The notes: a model not told the origin generated them from the sequence alone. 64,000 nucleotides of DNA from Actinopolyspora halophila DSM 43834 (GCF_000371785.1 NZ_AQUI01000002.1:2459276-2523275), one strand, 5' to 3'. Shown: positions 8,738 to 18,060, numbered from the stretch's first letter. Translations and numbers: made by a program.

Positions 8738-9549
8738 GCCTGCTCCAAAGACGGTCGACTGCCGAGCACGGTGTGCACGATGCCGCGCTGCCACCCCGGC
8801 ATCGCCCCGACCCGGACATCGTGAAAGCCGTTGCGCCGCATTCGTCCCACCAGCTCCGGGACCGAGTCGAACTCCAGCACGCTGCGCCACAGATAGCGGT
8901 ACAGGCCGGAAGGTCCCGTTGTCGCACGGCCGAGCGGGATGATCACGGTCCAGCACACCACCGTCCAGATCAGACGGGCGGAAGGGCGGCCACGCACGGA
9001 GAACTCGTGCAGCGCCAGCGGCGCACCGGGGGCGAGCAGCTCACGCAGCAGCCGCACCCCGCGTTCCGGTTCGGGAAGGTTCCGGAGGAGATACCCCGCG
9101 AGAGCACCGTCGAACGGGCCCCGCACACCGATCCGTTCGAGTTCGTCCAGGGACGCGTGTACGAACTCGACCGTGGCGGGCCAGTTCTTCCTCCGTGCCC
9201 TGCGCAGCATCGCGGCCGAGCCGTCCACGGCGACGATCCGGGCGTGCGGAGCCACCCGCAACAGAGCCGCGGTGGAAGCCCCGGTCCCGCAGCCGACGTC
9301 CAACAGCCGCAGCCCACGTCCACCGTCCGGGACCCGCAGCCGAGCGGCCGAACGGGTGAGCGCCCCGTGGTAGCCGGGGGAGAGCCCCACGAGCAGGTCG
9401 TAACGCGCGGCCGCCCGCTCGAACCCTCCGAGCACCGGATACACCGAAGAGTCGCCCCCGAGCAGCCTCGTCGGCCCCTTCCGGGGCCGAGCTCGCCCCT
9501 TCCGGGAAGTGGTGCGCTCGTCACCTCGCCCGTGGTTCCCCCACAACAC
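8734..9549 (-). CDS. Class I SAM methyltransferase of the carotenoid operon (CrtT-like)
   Basis: The 271-residue methyltransferase has motif I LLDVGCGTGASTAALLRVA, then VAVDGSAAMLRRAR and the post-motif GALAGYLLRNLPEPE typical of UbiE-like enzymes. The C-terminal third includes a hydrophobic stretch, TVVCWTVIIPLG. A similar methyltransferase (crtT) lies with crtY and crtU in streptomycete isorenieratene clusters; its exact step is unsettled. Start GTG 9549 has GGAGG five bases upstream and overlaps the idi 3' end by 29 bases. The stop overlaps the TTG of crtU, so the genes are likely translated together. Confidence 0.8.
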   Translation of the reverse strand: MLWGNHGRGDERTTSRKGRARPRKGPTRLLGGDSSVYPVLGGFERAAARYDLLVGLSPGYHGALTRSAARLRVPDGGRGLRLLDVGCGTGASTAALLRVAPHARIVAVDGSAAMLRRARRKNWPATVEFVHASLDELERIGVRGPFDGALAGYLLRNLPEPERGVRLLRELLAPGAPLALHEFSVRGRPSARLIWTVVCWTVIIPLGRATTGPSGLYRYLWRSVLEFDSVPELVGRMRRNGFHDVRVGAMPGWQRGIVHTVLGSRPSLEQA

Positions 9550-10099
9550 CGTTGCCTCCGAGTTCCGGTTCGAGCAGTGGGATCTGTTCGGCGGCCCACG
9601 GGCTGATCGCCCACGGTGTCCGGTGGGCGAGGCTCACGAAGTCCGCCCACTCCGTCCAGGTGGTGTCGGCGATCTCCGCCGGGTCCGGGCGCACTTCTTC
9701 GGTGGTGACCGCCGTGTACACCGGACACACCTCGTTCTCCACCGTTCCCGTGACGTCGACCGCCCGGTAGCGGAAGTCGGCCAGTCGGACCCGCAGGTCC
9801 TCGAGCCGGATTCCCAACTCCTGGCCGACCCTGCGGTGGACGGCTTGTTCCATGTCCTCCTCGGGGGAGGGGTGGCCGCAGCAGGAATTGGTCCACACAC
9901 CGGGCCAGGTTCGCTTGTTCAGGGCACGACGGGTTACCAGCAGCCTGCCCCGCCGGTCGAACACGTAACAGGAGAAGGCGAGGTGCAGCGGTGTCGTACC
10001 GTGGTGCACCTCGGATTTGGGAGCTGTGCCGACCGGATTGGCGGTTTCGTCCAACAGGACGACCAGTTCCGTGGCGGAGGCGGACAGAGCCGAATTCAT
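9521..10099 (-). CDS. idi: Isopentenyl-diphosphate delta-isomerase type I
   Basis: The 192-residue Nudix-fold type I enzyme interconverts IPP and DMAPP, supplying both C5 units for carotenoid synthesis. TNSCCGHP contains the catalytic Cys; the second catalytic acid lies in VENEVCPVY (Glu), and CYVFDRRGRLLVTRRA opens the Nudix core. The length fits bacterial Idi. ATG 10099 starts three bases after the crtB stop, with GGTGGCCCC in the crtB tail as a weak ribosome site. Being embedded in the crt operon implies co-expression with phytoene synthesis. Confidence 0.93.
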   Translation of the reverse strand: MNSALSASATELVVLLDETANPVGTAPKSEVHHGTTPLHLAFSCYVFDRRGRLLVTRRALNKRTWPGVWTNSCCGHPSPEEDMEQAVHRRVGQELGIRLEDLRVRLADFRYRAVDVTGTVENEVCPVYTAVTTEEVRPDPAEIADTTWTEWADFVSLAHRTPWAISPWAAEQIPLLEPELGGNGVVGEPRAR

Positions 10100-10102
10100 C
10101 GT

Positions 10103-11089
10103 CTAGGGGCCACCCAACGTCGAAAAGGACGACATGTGTTCGCGCGCTTCCGTCGACCGTGTGCGAATCCGGGCGCTCGCGACCTCGGCCGCGCCCGTGA
10201 TGGCCACGCCGAGTCTACGTGCCCCGGACACCGACACCCGGTTGGCGAAAACGTCGTAATCCGACTCCACGATCCTGTCCAAGATCTCACCGTAAAGGGT
10301 ATAAGCGGTGGAAATACACGGTCGGGCTATCGGATCGAGCATCTCGATGCCGTTCGCGGCATAGTGATACAGAGCTCTGGTGCGTGCCACCTGATCACCG
10401 AGCGCGCGACGGACCTGACGGTCGGGACGGCCGTTCCGCAGACATCGGTACAGACGTTGCCGATCGACGTCGAACACCGCGAGCTCGTCGGCGGGCAGGT
10501 ACACCCGGCCGCGTCGCAGGTCCTCACCGATGTCGCGGAGGAAGTTGGTGAGCTGGAAGGCGTTTCCCAACGCGGCGGCGTAAGGGGCGGCCCGACTCCT
10601 GGGCACCTCGGTTCCGAGCACCGGGAGCACTTCCAGCCCGATCACCTCGGCCGAACCGTGCACGTACTCGTCCAGCGCGCGGCGATCGGGGTAGTCGGTG
10701 ACGGTGAGGTCCTGCCGCATGGCGGACATGAAGGCCGTGAAGTGTCGGTGCTCGATGTCGTAGCGCTGCGCCGTGTCGACCACGGCGGAAACGACGGGGG
10801 AAACGCTGTGACCGCCCGCGAGAGCGGAGTCGAGCTCGGTGGACAACTGATCCAGCCTCGCCCGTCTGGTTTCGTGGTCGAGCGTGTCCGAGGGATCGTC
10901 GACGATGTCGTCCACCTGACGTGCCAACCCGTACAGGGCGTGGATCGCGGGTCGTCTCGCCGGGGGGAGCATCCGCGTGGCCAGGAAGTAGGTCCGGCCG
11001 TGCGCGGAGTTCAGCGAGCGGCAGTCGTGGTAAGCGGCCCTGAGCCCGCGGTCGCGGATACCGGCCGCGTCCAGCTCGTGCGCGCTCAT
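10103..11089 (-). CDS. crtB: Phytoene synthase
   Basis: The 328-residue trans-isoprenyl diphosphate synthase head-to-head family protein condenses two geranylgeranyl diphosphates to phytoene. The two Mg-binding aspartate motifs are RQVDDIVDD (about residue 57) and FLRDIGEDLRRGRVYLP (about residue 187), the latter being the signature of phytoene and squalene synthases. Start ATG 11089 overlaps the crtI stop as ATGA. Geranylgeranyl diphosphate synthase (crtE) is absent from this operon and must be supplied from elsewhere. The call is secure because crtI is adjacent. Confidence 0.95.
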   Translation of the reverse strand: MSAHELDAAGIRDRGLRAAYHDCRSLNSAHGRTYFLATRMLPPARRPAIHALYGLARQVDDIVDDPSDTLDHETRRARLDQLSTELDSALAGGHSVSPVVSAVVDTAQRYDIEHRHFTAFMSAMRQDLTVTDYPDRRALDEYVHGSAEVIGLEVLPVLGTEVPRSRAAPYAAALGNAFQLTNFLRDIGEDLRRGRVYLPADELAVFDVDRQRLYRCLRNGRPDRQVRRALGDQVARTRALYHYAANGIEMLDPIARPCISTAYTLYGEILDRIVESDYDVFANRVSVSGARRLGVAITGAAEVASARIRTRSTEAREHMSSFSTLGGP

Positions 11090-12615
11090 CGCCGACCCGC
11101 TCCGAGGTCCGCGGTGCGCGCGGCCGTTCCGCTGCCGTGCTCGTTGCCCAGGATGCGCTGGGCCGCCAGCTTCCCCGAGATCAACACCGGTGGGACGCCC
11201 ACCCCCGGAGTGCTCCCGCAGCCCGCGAGCACCGCGTTGTCCAGCCCGCGCACCAGATTGCGCGGGCGGAACGGGCCCGTCTGGGGGAAGGTGTGGGCCG
11301 CGCTGAACGGAGTGCCCGCGAGCAGTCCGCGCGCGGCCCAGTCCTCCGGGGTGACGAGGCGACTCACCTCGATGGAGGAGCCGAAGCCGGGCATGAGCCG
11401 CTCCTGCAACAGCTCGATCGTCTCCTGGGCGTAAGCCTCGGCGATGCGTTGCCAGTCCTGCCCCGCGAGGTTCAGGTTCGGGCAGGGCACCAGCACGTGG
11501 TGCAGATGCCTGCCGTCCGGGGCCAGGGACGGATCGCTGCGTGTCGGGTTGGTGATCAGCAGCGAGGGGTCGGTCATCAACCGCCCTTGGCGGGTCAGCT
11601 CCTTGAAGGTGCGTTTCCAGGCCGTTCCGAACGAAAGGGTGTGGTGCCGCAGCAGGGGCTGCTCACGGTCGGTGCCGGTGTGGATCAGCAGCGCCGAGGG
11701 CGAGGCCCGCATCCGCAGGGGCCGCCGCGGTGTGTGGCCGAGCAGGCCGTAGGAGACGGGGAGATCGGGGGTCAGCACCACCGAGTCGCACGGGATGCGT
11801 TCCCCGCGGTCGGTGTGCACGGCCGTCACCCGCGAACCGTCGCGTTCCAGCCGTTCGACCGCGCTGCCGTAGCGCATGGTCGCGCCTGCCTCGGCCGCGG
11901 CCCCGGCCAGGGCGTCCGGCACGGCCCGCATCCCCCCGCGGGGGAAGTAGACACCGCCCACGGTGTCCATGTACGAGATCACCGCGTAAGCGGCCAGGGC
12001 GTTGTGCGGTGCGACACCGGCGTACAGGGACTGGAACGAGAACACGCGCTTGAGTCGTTCGTCGCCGATAAAACGTCCGACGGCCCGGTGCAGGCTGCCG
12101 AAGCCGCCGAGCGCGGCGAGCCGGGCGAGGTTCGGTTCCACCAGGTTCAGCGGCGAGTCGAAGTTGGCGTCGATGAAGGTCTTGTACTGGGTCGCGTAGA
12201 GCCGGTTCAGCCACTGGCGCAGCTTCCGGTAGCCCGCGGCTTCGGCCGGTCCGGCGAACTCGCGGACCTCCTGCTCCATCGCGTGACCGTCGGTGCGCAC
12301 GTCGATGCCGGAGCCGTCGGCGAACCAGGCGCGGTAGGCGGGGTCCAGCGGCATCAGCTCGAGCCGTTCGTGTACCGATTCGCCGACCGCGCCGAACGCC
12401 TCGTCCAGCAGCTCGGGCATGGTCAACACCGTGGGACCGGTGTCCATGCGGTATCCGGCCAGGTCCAGCCGACCCGCCCGTCCGCCCGGTGTCGTCTCGC
12501 GTTCGACGACGGTGACCTCGCGTCCCGCCCCGAGCAGATGCAGCGCGGTTGCCAAACCGGAAAGCCCAGCCCCCACGACGACTACGTGATCGGTGGGTCC
12601 GGTTACGGTCCGCAT
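11086..12615 (-). CDS. crtI: Phytoene desaturase
   Basis: The 509-residue CrtI-type FAD enzyme converts phytoene stepwise to lycopene or neurosporene. VVVGAGLSGLATALHLLGAG is the N-terminal dinucleotide fold, TTPGGRAGRL the GGR motif, and the C-terminal LAGCGSTPGVGVPPVLISGK is the conserved bacterial-type carotenoid dehydrogenase signature. GGAGGAAG upstream fixes ATG 12615. It is the first gene of the operon crtI-crtB-idi-methyltransferase-crtU, all minus strand with overlaps or very short gaps. The promoter should lie in the roughly 250 bases between it and the regulator gene upstream; an AT-richer stretch at 12675-12745 is the likeliest site. Confidence 0.95.
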   Translation of the reverse strand: MRTVTGPTDHVVVVGAGLSGLATALHLLGAGREVTVVERETTPGGRAGRLDLAGYRMDTGPTVLTMPELLDEAFGAVGESVHERLELMPLDPAYRAWFADGSGIDVRTDGHAMEQEVREFAGPAEAAGYRKLRQWLNRLYATQYKTFIDANFDSPLNLVEPNLARLAALGGFGSLHRAVGRFIGDERLKRVFSFQSLYAGVAPHNALAAYAVISYMDTVGGVYFPRGGMRAVPDALAGAAAEAGATMRYGSAVERLERDGSRVTAVHTDRGERIPCDSVVLTPDLPVSYGLLGHTPRRPLRMRASPSALLIHTGTDREQPLLRHHTLSFGTAWKRTFKELTRQGRLMTDPSLLITNPTRSDPSLAPDGRHLHHVLVPCPNLNLAGQDWQRIAEAYAQETIELLQERLMPGFGSSIEVSRLVTPEDWAARGLLAGTPFSAAHTFPQTGPFRPRNLVRGLDNAVLAGCGSTPGVGVPPVLISGKLAAQRILGNEHGSGTAARTADLGAGRR

Positions 12616-12867
12616 GCGACGTCTTCCTCCGGAACGGGATGGGGGCGTTGGGATGTGCTGCTCCTGACGGATGATTGGAAAAACCGTCCGTGCTCGCGCG
12701 ATTCAGTCTAGAAAGCCGCTTGACTCCCTTCAAATTCTCGCCTCCGGTCCGGCGGGGCGGAGGCTGAGATCTCCGACACGGGCGAGGGGTCCGCACCCCG
12801 GAGCGGAGGTGTCGTCCGGTTCGCTGGTGAACCGCTTCTCGGCCGGTGCTCGGATGCCGGGCCCGGA

Positions 12868-14748
12868 TCAGTTCCCCGTCCGCAAGCGGTGCAGCCGGAG
12901 GGCCAGCTGGATCTCCAGGGAGCGCTCGGGGGATTGCCAGTCCGCGCCGAGTATCGCCGAGATTCGTTCCAGGCGCTGTCCGACCGTGTTCACGTGCACG
13001 TGCAGCTCGCGTGCCGTCCGGTTCGGGCTCCTGCCGCAGTCGAAGTAGGCACGCAGCGTCCGCAGCAGCTCGGTTCCCCGCCGGGAGTCGTAGTCCAGCA
13101 CGGCCCCGAGAGTGCGTTCGACGTACCCGTCCAGATCACCGCGATCGCCGAGCAGCACACCGATAAACCCCAGATCCGCGAGTGCGGCACCGGCACCGGT
13201 CCTGCCCAGCGTGATCAGGGCGTCCAAGCAGCGTCGTGCTTCCTCGTAGCCGCGCGCGACGTCCTCGAGCCCGTCCACGGGCCCGGCCGCGCCGACGGTG
13301 ACCCGTCGGGACGTCGAACAGCCGAGCCCGCGGGCGAGTTCCTGCGCCTTGTCGCCCGCTTCCGCTCCGGGCAGCAGCACCACGAGGTGATCGAGATGGA
13401 CTCCGGCCAGCCCCGCGCGTTGTTCCGCGTACCGGGAAGCAGCCGCGACCAACCGTTCACGGTCTGCGACATCGGCCGAGGCGACCAACACCACCTTGTC
13501 ACCCGTCGGCTCGACCCCCACGCGACGTGCCCTGTCCGCCAAACCGACCCGGGCGCGGGAGGGAGCGCTGAGCAGTTCGGTGACCAGGTCACCGCGCACC
13601 CGCTGCTCGGCTTCGGCGGTGCGGCGCCGGATCAGCAGCACCAGCGCGGTCACCACCCCGGCCCGTTCGAACAGCCGCCGGTCGGCGTCGGTGAGCTCGC
13701 CGCAGCCGACGAGGGTCAGGCTGCCGAGCAGCTCGGGGCCCGCCAGCGCCGCGCAGACCAGGTTCGCGCCCCGCGGAACCGCCCTGCCGCTGTTGCCGGA
13801 ACGGTGCACCGCGGAACGCGGCCACGGCAGCGGATCCGTCTTCGCACAGGACAGCTCGGCTCCCTCCGCGTCGTGCACCACGATGCCGCCACCCAGGACA
13901 CCGGCGACCGCCTCCGCGATGTCGTCGACCGTGCCTCCGCGCAGCACGAGGTCGGTGAGCCGGTCGTGGGCGCGTTCCGCGCGACGCATCGCGACGTTGT
14001 GCTCGCGGATCGTCTCGTGGGCGGTGTGCAGCTCCTCGAGCGCGTTTCGGGTCTCCTGCAGCAGCCCGGCGTTGTCGATGGCTATCGCGGCGTGATCGGC
14101 CAGGGAGGCCAGCAGGGTGACCTCGTCGTGCGAGAACTCGCGCCCGGTTCGTTCGGCCGCGTAGAGCACCCCGATCACCGAACCACCCACGGTGAGCGGG
14201 ACTCCGAGTATGGCTACCAGGCGCTCGTCCCGCACCGCCTCGTCGATCGCCGTGGTGTGGGTGAAGCGGGTGTCGGCGAAATAGGACCCGGTGGAGTAGG
14301 GCAGCGCGGTCTGGGCCACCAGTCCGCCGAGTCCCTCGCCCATGCCCAGCCGCACCCGCTGGAACAGTTCCGAGACGCATCCGTCCGTGACCCGCATGTA
14401 GGTCGTCCCGGCGTCCTCGTCGTTGAGACTCAGGTAGGCGACGTGGGTGCCCAGCAGTGTCCTGGCGCGGTGCACGATGGCGCCGAGCACCGCGTCCGGG
14501 TCCCGCACACGTGCCAGATCTCCCGCGGTGTCGAACAGCGCGGCCAGCTCGGACTCGTGGCGGCGCCGTTCCTCCAGGGTGCGGCGCAGCCGCAGGGCGA
14601 GCTCGCCCGCACGCTCGACCAAGCCCGAGTGCTCCCGACACGGTTCGTGGGAGTGCGCGGTCGCGACCACCTCGGCGAGTTGTTCCTCGGTCCCGTCCTC
14701 CACGAGCAGTTCGAACAGGCGCAACAGGTGCTCGTCCGGCTCGTGCAT
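12868..14748 (-). CDS. GAF-domain PucR/CdaR-type transcriptional activator
   Basis: This is a roughly 626-residue regulator. A helical N-terminus is followed by a GAF sensor domain (about residues 75-220: AIVHRARTLLGTHVAYLSLN through VTLLASLADHAAIAIDNA), a short coiled coil, a divergent PucR-like middle domain, and a C-terminal PucR helix-turn-helix (RTLRAYFDCGRSPNRTAREL and HVHVNTVGQRLERI). Such proteins often sit next to hydroxybutyrate or short-chain-acid catabolic genes and activate them. ATG 14748 is preferred to ATG 14757 because GAGG abuts the latter with no spacing. The transporter and dehydrogenase genes lie directly upstream on the same strand, consistent with control of those genes. 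Confidence 0.83.
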   Translation of the reverse strand: MHEPDEHLLRLFELLVEDGTEEQLAEVVATAHSHEPCREHSGLVERAGELALRLRRTLEERRRHESELAALFDTAGDLARVRDPDAVLGAIVHRARTLLGTHVAYLSLNDEDAGTTYMRVTDGCVSELFQRVRLGMGEGLGGLVAQTALPYSTGSYFADTRFTHTTAIDEAVRDERLVAILGVPLTVGGSVIGVLYAAERTGREFSHDEVTLLASLADHAAIAIDNAGLLQETRNALEELHTAHETIREHNVAMRRAERAHDRLTDLVLRGGTVDDIAEAVAGVLGGGIVVHDAEGAELSCAKTDPLPWPRSAVHRSGNSGRAVPRGANLVCAALAGPELLGSLTLVGCGELTDADRRLFERAGVVTALVLLIRRRTAEAEQRVRGDLVTELLSAPSRARVGLADRARRVGVEPTGDKVVLVASADVADRERLVAAASRYAEQRAGLAGVHLDHLVVLLPGAEAGDKAQELARGLGCSTSRRVTVGAAGPVDGLEDVARGYEEARRCLDALITLGRTGAGAALADLGFIGVLLGDRGDLDGYVERTLGAVLDYDSRRGTELLRTLRAYFDCGRSPNRTARELHVHVNTVGQRLERISAILGADWQSPERSLEIQLALRLHRLRTGN

Positions 14749-14915
14749 GGCGCTCATCCTCGGTGGTGCGGCCGCCGGGGAGCAATCCCGCCGCGACCAC
14801 GGTGGCTCCGGGGCGGGACGGGTCGGTTGCTCCCCCGACGCCCGGGCACCCGCTCACGAGGCCGCGGGAGGTTCCGCCAGGTGACCGTCCACGAGGGGCG
14901 AACGGAAGAGTTCGA

Positions 14916-16259
14916 TCAGGAGCGTGCCGCGGAGGCCTGCTCGACGTCCTCGGAACGAAGCGAGCTGCCCCTGGTCTCGGTCGCGAACAGGATCGCCACC
15001 GAGGTGAGCACGGCCCCGGCCGCGACGTAGCAGGCGATCGGCACCCAGCTGTCGAAGGACGCCAGCAGTCCGGTGGCGATGGCGGGAGCGAGCCCGCCCG
15101 CGACGACCGAGGCGAGCTGGTAACCGATCGAGGCCCCCGAGTAACGCTCCCTGGTGCCGAACAGCTCGGACATGAACGCCGCCTGCGGGCCGTACATGGC
15201 TCCGTGCAGGATCAGCCCCCCGGTGACGCCGAACGTGATCATGACGAAGGATCCGGTGTTGAGCAGCGGGAAGAAGGCGAAGGCCCACACCCCGCTCCCG
15301 ACGGCTCCGATGAGGTAGACGCCCCTGCGGCCGAAGTGGTCGGACAGGGCACCCCACATCGGGATGACGACGAAATGCACCAGGGAAGCCAGCAGCACCG
15401 CGTTCAGGGCGACCGATTCGGACAGTCCTAGCTGGTTGACCACGTAGGTGAGCACGAACGCGGTGATCACGTAGTAGCAGACGTTCTCCACGAAGCGCGC
15501 TCCCGAGGCGATCAGCACCTCGCGCCACTGGAAGCGCAGCACCCGCATGATCGGAGGTGATTCCGGCTCGGCGTGTTGCCGCGCGCTCTCGGCGGCCTCC
15601 AGGAACACCGGGGACTCGCTGATCGAGAGCCGGATCCACAGGCCGACCAGGACCAGCAGCCCGGACAGCAGGAAGGGAATGCGCCAGCCCCACGCCATGA
15701 AGGCCTGTTCGGACTGGAACGCCGAGAGCAGGGCCAGCACCGCGGTGGCGAGCAGGTTTCCCGTGGGTACGCCCGCCTGGGGCCACGAGGCCCAGAAGCC
15801 GCGTCTGGCCGTGTCGGTGTGTTCGGAGACCATCAGCACGGCCCCGCCCCACTCGCCTCCCAGCGCGAAGCCCTGCACGACCCTCAGGAGGGTCAACAGC
15901 AGCGGAGCGGCGAACCCGATTGCTCCGTAGGTCGGCAGCAGGCCGATCGCGAAGGTGGCCCCACCCATCATCAGCAGGCTGATGACGAGCAGTTTCTTGC
16001 GTCCGAGCCGGTCTCCGAAGTGGCCGAAGACCAGACCGCCGAGCGGGCGGAAGACGAACCCGATGGCGAAGCTGGAGAACGCGAGCAGCGTGCCGATCAG
16101 CGGGTCCTCGGACGGGAAGAACGCCGTGTTGAACACCAGCGCGGCGGCCGATCCGTAGAGGAAGAAGTCGTACCACTCGATGGTGGTGCCGATCATGCTC
16201 GACCCGACGATCCGGGCCAGGGCCCCTCTCGTCGGTGCGGCGGATCCGGTCGAGCTCAT
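14916..16259 (-). CDS. MHS-family MFS metabolite:H+ symporter
   Basis: The 447-residue transporter has twelve predicted membrane helices and belongs to the metabolite:H+ symporter branch of the MFS (ShiA/ProP-like). IEWYDFFLYGSAAAL opens helix 1, GHFGDRLGRKK is the loop 2-3 MFS signature, and LRVVQGFALGGEWGGAVLM is characteristic of this branch. AAGGAG lies eight bases before ATG 16259. Placed between the 3-hydroxybutyrate dehydrogenase and the GAF-PucR gene on the same strand, it probably imports a carboxylic acid such as 3-hydroxybutyrate; the substrate is inferred from context only. Confidence 0.87.
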   Translation of the reverse strand: MSSTGSAAPTRGALARIVGSSMIGTTIEWYDFFLYGSAAALVFNTAFFPSEDPLIGTLLAFSSFAIGFVFRPLGGLVFGHFGDRLGRKKLLVISLLMMGGATFAIGLLPTYGAIGFAAPLLLTLLRVVQGFALGGEWGGAVLMVSEHTDTARRGFWASWPQAGVPTGNLLATAVLALLSAFQSEQAFMAWGWRIPFLLSGLLVLVGLWIRLSISESPVFLEAAESARQHAEPESPPIMRVLRFQWREVLIASGARFVENVCYYVITAFVLTYVVNQLGLSESVALNAVLLASLVHFVVIPMWGALSDHFGRRGVYLIGAVGSGVWAFAFFPLLNTGSFVMITFGVTGGLILHGAMYGPQAAFMSELFGTRERYSGASIGYQLASVVAGGLAPAIATGLLASFDSWVPIACYVAAGAVLTSVAILFATETRGSSLRSEDVEQASAARS

Positions 16260-16306
16260 CTGCCACTCCTTCCGCGTTGGGCGGATTCGGAACTTTCGGC
16301 TTTCCG

Positions 16307-17086
16307 TCAGTGCGCTGTCCAGGCACCGTCGATCGGGATGGACGTCCCGGTCAGGTAGTCCGACCCCGGCCCGCAGAGCCAGCCGACCACGGCGGCCACC
16401 TCTTCCGGTTCGATCAGTCGTTTGATCGCGCTGTGGTGCAGAAAGACCCGGTCGGCCACCTCGTCCTCGGTGATGCCGTTCGTCTCGGCCTGCGCGGCGA
16501 GCTGGCCCTCCAGCAGCGGGGTCCGCACGTAGCCCGGGTCCACGCAGTTACTGGTGACGCCGTGCCGGGCACCTTCGAGCGCGGTCACCTTGCTCAGCCC
16601 TTCCAGGGCGTGCTTGGCGGCCACGTAGGCCGATTTGTTCGGGCTGGCGCGCAGCCCGTGCACGCTGGACATGTTCACCACCCGCCCCCAGCCCCGCGCG
16701 TACATGTGCGGTAGGCAGCGCTGGATCAGCAGGAAGGGCACCGTGACCATGAGGTGCTGGATCCGGGTGAAGAGCTCGGCCGGGAATTCGGGGATCGGGG
16801 CCACGTGCTGGATTCCGGCGTTGTTGACGAGAACGTCCACCGCGGTGGGCAGCTGTCCGATCGCGGAGTCCTCGGCCAGGTCGACCACGTGCGGGTGACC
16901 GTCGAGTTCGGATGCGGCCCGCAGCACGGAAGGCCGGTCCAGATCGACCAGGTGCACGGTGCATCCAGCCGTGGCCAGCCGCGCGGCGCAGGCGTAACCG
17001 ATTCCGCTCGCCGCGCCGGTGACCAACGCGCTGGTTCCGGAGAGATCGGCCGCTCGAGTGAGCTCAGCACCGGGATCCGTCGTCAT
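16307..17086 (-). CDS. 3-hydroxybutyrate dehydrogenase (SDR family)
   Basis: The 259-residue classical short-chain dehydrogenase has the NAD motif TGAASGIGYACA, the NNAG motif (VLVNNAGIQHV), the catalytic Ser in MSSVHG, and YVAAKHAL with catalytic Tyr and Lys. NNAGIQHVAPI, SVHGLRASPNKSAY and CVDPGYVRTPLLEGQL match bacterial 3-hydroxybutyrate dehydrogenase, which oxidises 3-hydroxybutyrate to acetoacetate. It is the first gene of a three-gene catabolic unit with the transporter and GAF-PucR regulator. No good ribosome site precedes ATG 17086, so the start is less certain than the family. Confidence 0.87.
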   Translation of the reverse strand: MTTDPGAELTRAADLSGTSALVTGAASGIGYACAARLATAGCTVHLVDLDRPSVLRAASELDGHPHVVDLAEDSAIGQLPTAVDVLVNNAGIQHVAPIPEFPAELFTRIQHLMVTVPFLLIQRCLPHMYARGWGRVVNMSSVHGLRASPNKSAYVAAKHALEGLSKVTALEGARHGVTSNCVDPGYVRTPLLEGQLAAQAETNGITEDEVADRVFLHHSAIKRLIEPEEVAAVVGWLCGPGSDYLTGTSIPIDGAWTAH

Positions 17087-17394
17087 GTCGGATCACGCTA
17101 GCCGGTGAACCTCGGATTCACTATGTGATCGCCGGACATATCCGATCATTCGGAAGTGTGGGCGAGAGACATTTTCGGTCTCTGCCGAGCTCATTCGCGG
17201 CCGCGGAACGCGTGAGGCGTGCCGAGCGTGTCGCCCGGAAGCACCCGATGAGCGGGAAGGCGCTCCGCGGCGGGTGTGCCCCCAGGGGGTGTGATGGTCG
17301 TCATCATCGGACCCCGCTTCGGGGCGGTCCGGGAACCGGGGCGGGGCGCGCGGCGACCAGCAGGGGCGAAGGGTCACGCTAGGAAGGAACTCGC
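17087..17394. promoter_or_regulatory. Divergent intergenic region with three short inverted repeats
   Basis: There are 308 bases between the hydroxybutyrate dehydrogenase and DUF5134 starts, with no gene. Three inverted repeats cluster near the dehydrogenase: GTGAA-7-TTCAC (17105-17121), TCCGA-4-TCGGA (17141-17154) and AGAGAC-7-GTCTCT (17165-17183). They are plausible operator or activator sites for the catabolic genes; which protein binds is unknown. Confidence 0.4.
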
Positions 17395-18036
17395 ATGGAC
17401 GCGCCGATGGGCATGTCGCTGTTGCCGGACTGGTCACGTCCGCTCTGGGCGCTGCTGCTGGTGATCGTGTTCGCGCAACACGCGCTGCACGCCGGGAGGA
17501 TGTCCGGTCAGCCGAGGTGGTGGCACGTCGGTCACACGTTGATGGCCGCCGGGATGGCCGTGATGTACTTGCTGCCCCACATGCGCTACCCGGGGTTCTA
17601 CCGGGTGGGGCTGGTGCTGTTCGCCCTGGTGGCCCTGGTCGAGGTGGTGGCGGCGAGTGCGCTCGGGCGGCGCGAGGGCGGACTCAACCCGCTGTGGGGA
17701 ACTGCGGCCGCGGGAATGCTGATCATGACCTACATGATGGTCCCCGTCCAGCTGCGTCCCACCTGGCTGACCCTGGTGTTCGTCGCCTACCTCTGCTGCG
17801 AGACCGTGATCTGGGCCGGAGGTCTCTGGCAACGGCTGCCGAGCTCACGGAGCCTGCCGTCGCGGATGCCTTCCGGCGTCGAGTTCTCCGAGGCTCCCGG
17901 AGCCGCCGGGCCTGCCCCTGCGCTCGGAAGCGGGCGCGGCTTCGGCCTGGTCGCCCATCGTTCCCCCGGAATCCGCGTCAGCCTGGCCGTCATGGCCGCG
18001 AGCATGGCCTACATGCTCGCCGCGAGCGTTTTCTGA
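17395..18036 (+). CDS. DUF5134 membrane protein
   Basis: This is a 213-residue membrane protein with about six hydrophobic helices. Conserved features include two histidines in FAQHALHAGRM (helix 1) and VGHTLMAAGMAVMYLLPH (helix 2), the DUF5134 pattern. The His- and Met-rich helices suggest metal or haem interaction, which fits the downstream copper/oxidase assembly fusion, but this is inference. AGGAAGG before ATG 17395 fixes the start. The 24-base gap to the next gene implies an operon. A soluble, low-complexity stretch lies at about residues 150-185 before the last helix. Confidence 0.78.
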   Translation: MDAPMGMSLLPDWSRPLWALLLVIVFAQHALHAGRMSGQPRWWHVGHTLMAAGMAVMYLLPHMRYPGFYRVGLVLFALVALVEVVAASALGRREGGLNPLWGTAAAGMLIMTYMMVPVQLRPTWLTLVFVAYLCCETVIWAGGLWQRLPSSRSLPSRMPSGVEFSEAPGAAGPAPALGSGRGFGLVAHRSPGIRVSLAVMAASMAYMLAASVF

Positions 18037-18060
18037 CGGCTTTTCCGTCCCGACGAGACG

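Noticed and set aside
12616-12867. Specific sigma-factor promoter for the crt operon
   Set aside because: An AT-richer patch is visible but no -35/-10 pair was convincing enough to list as a feature.
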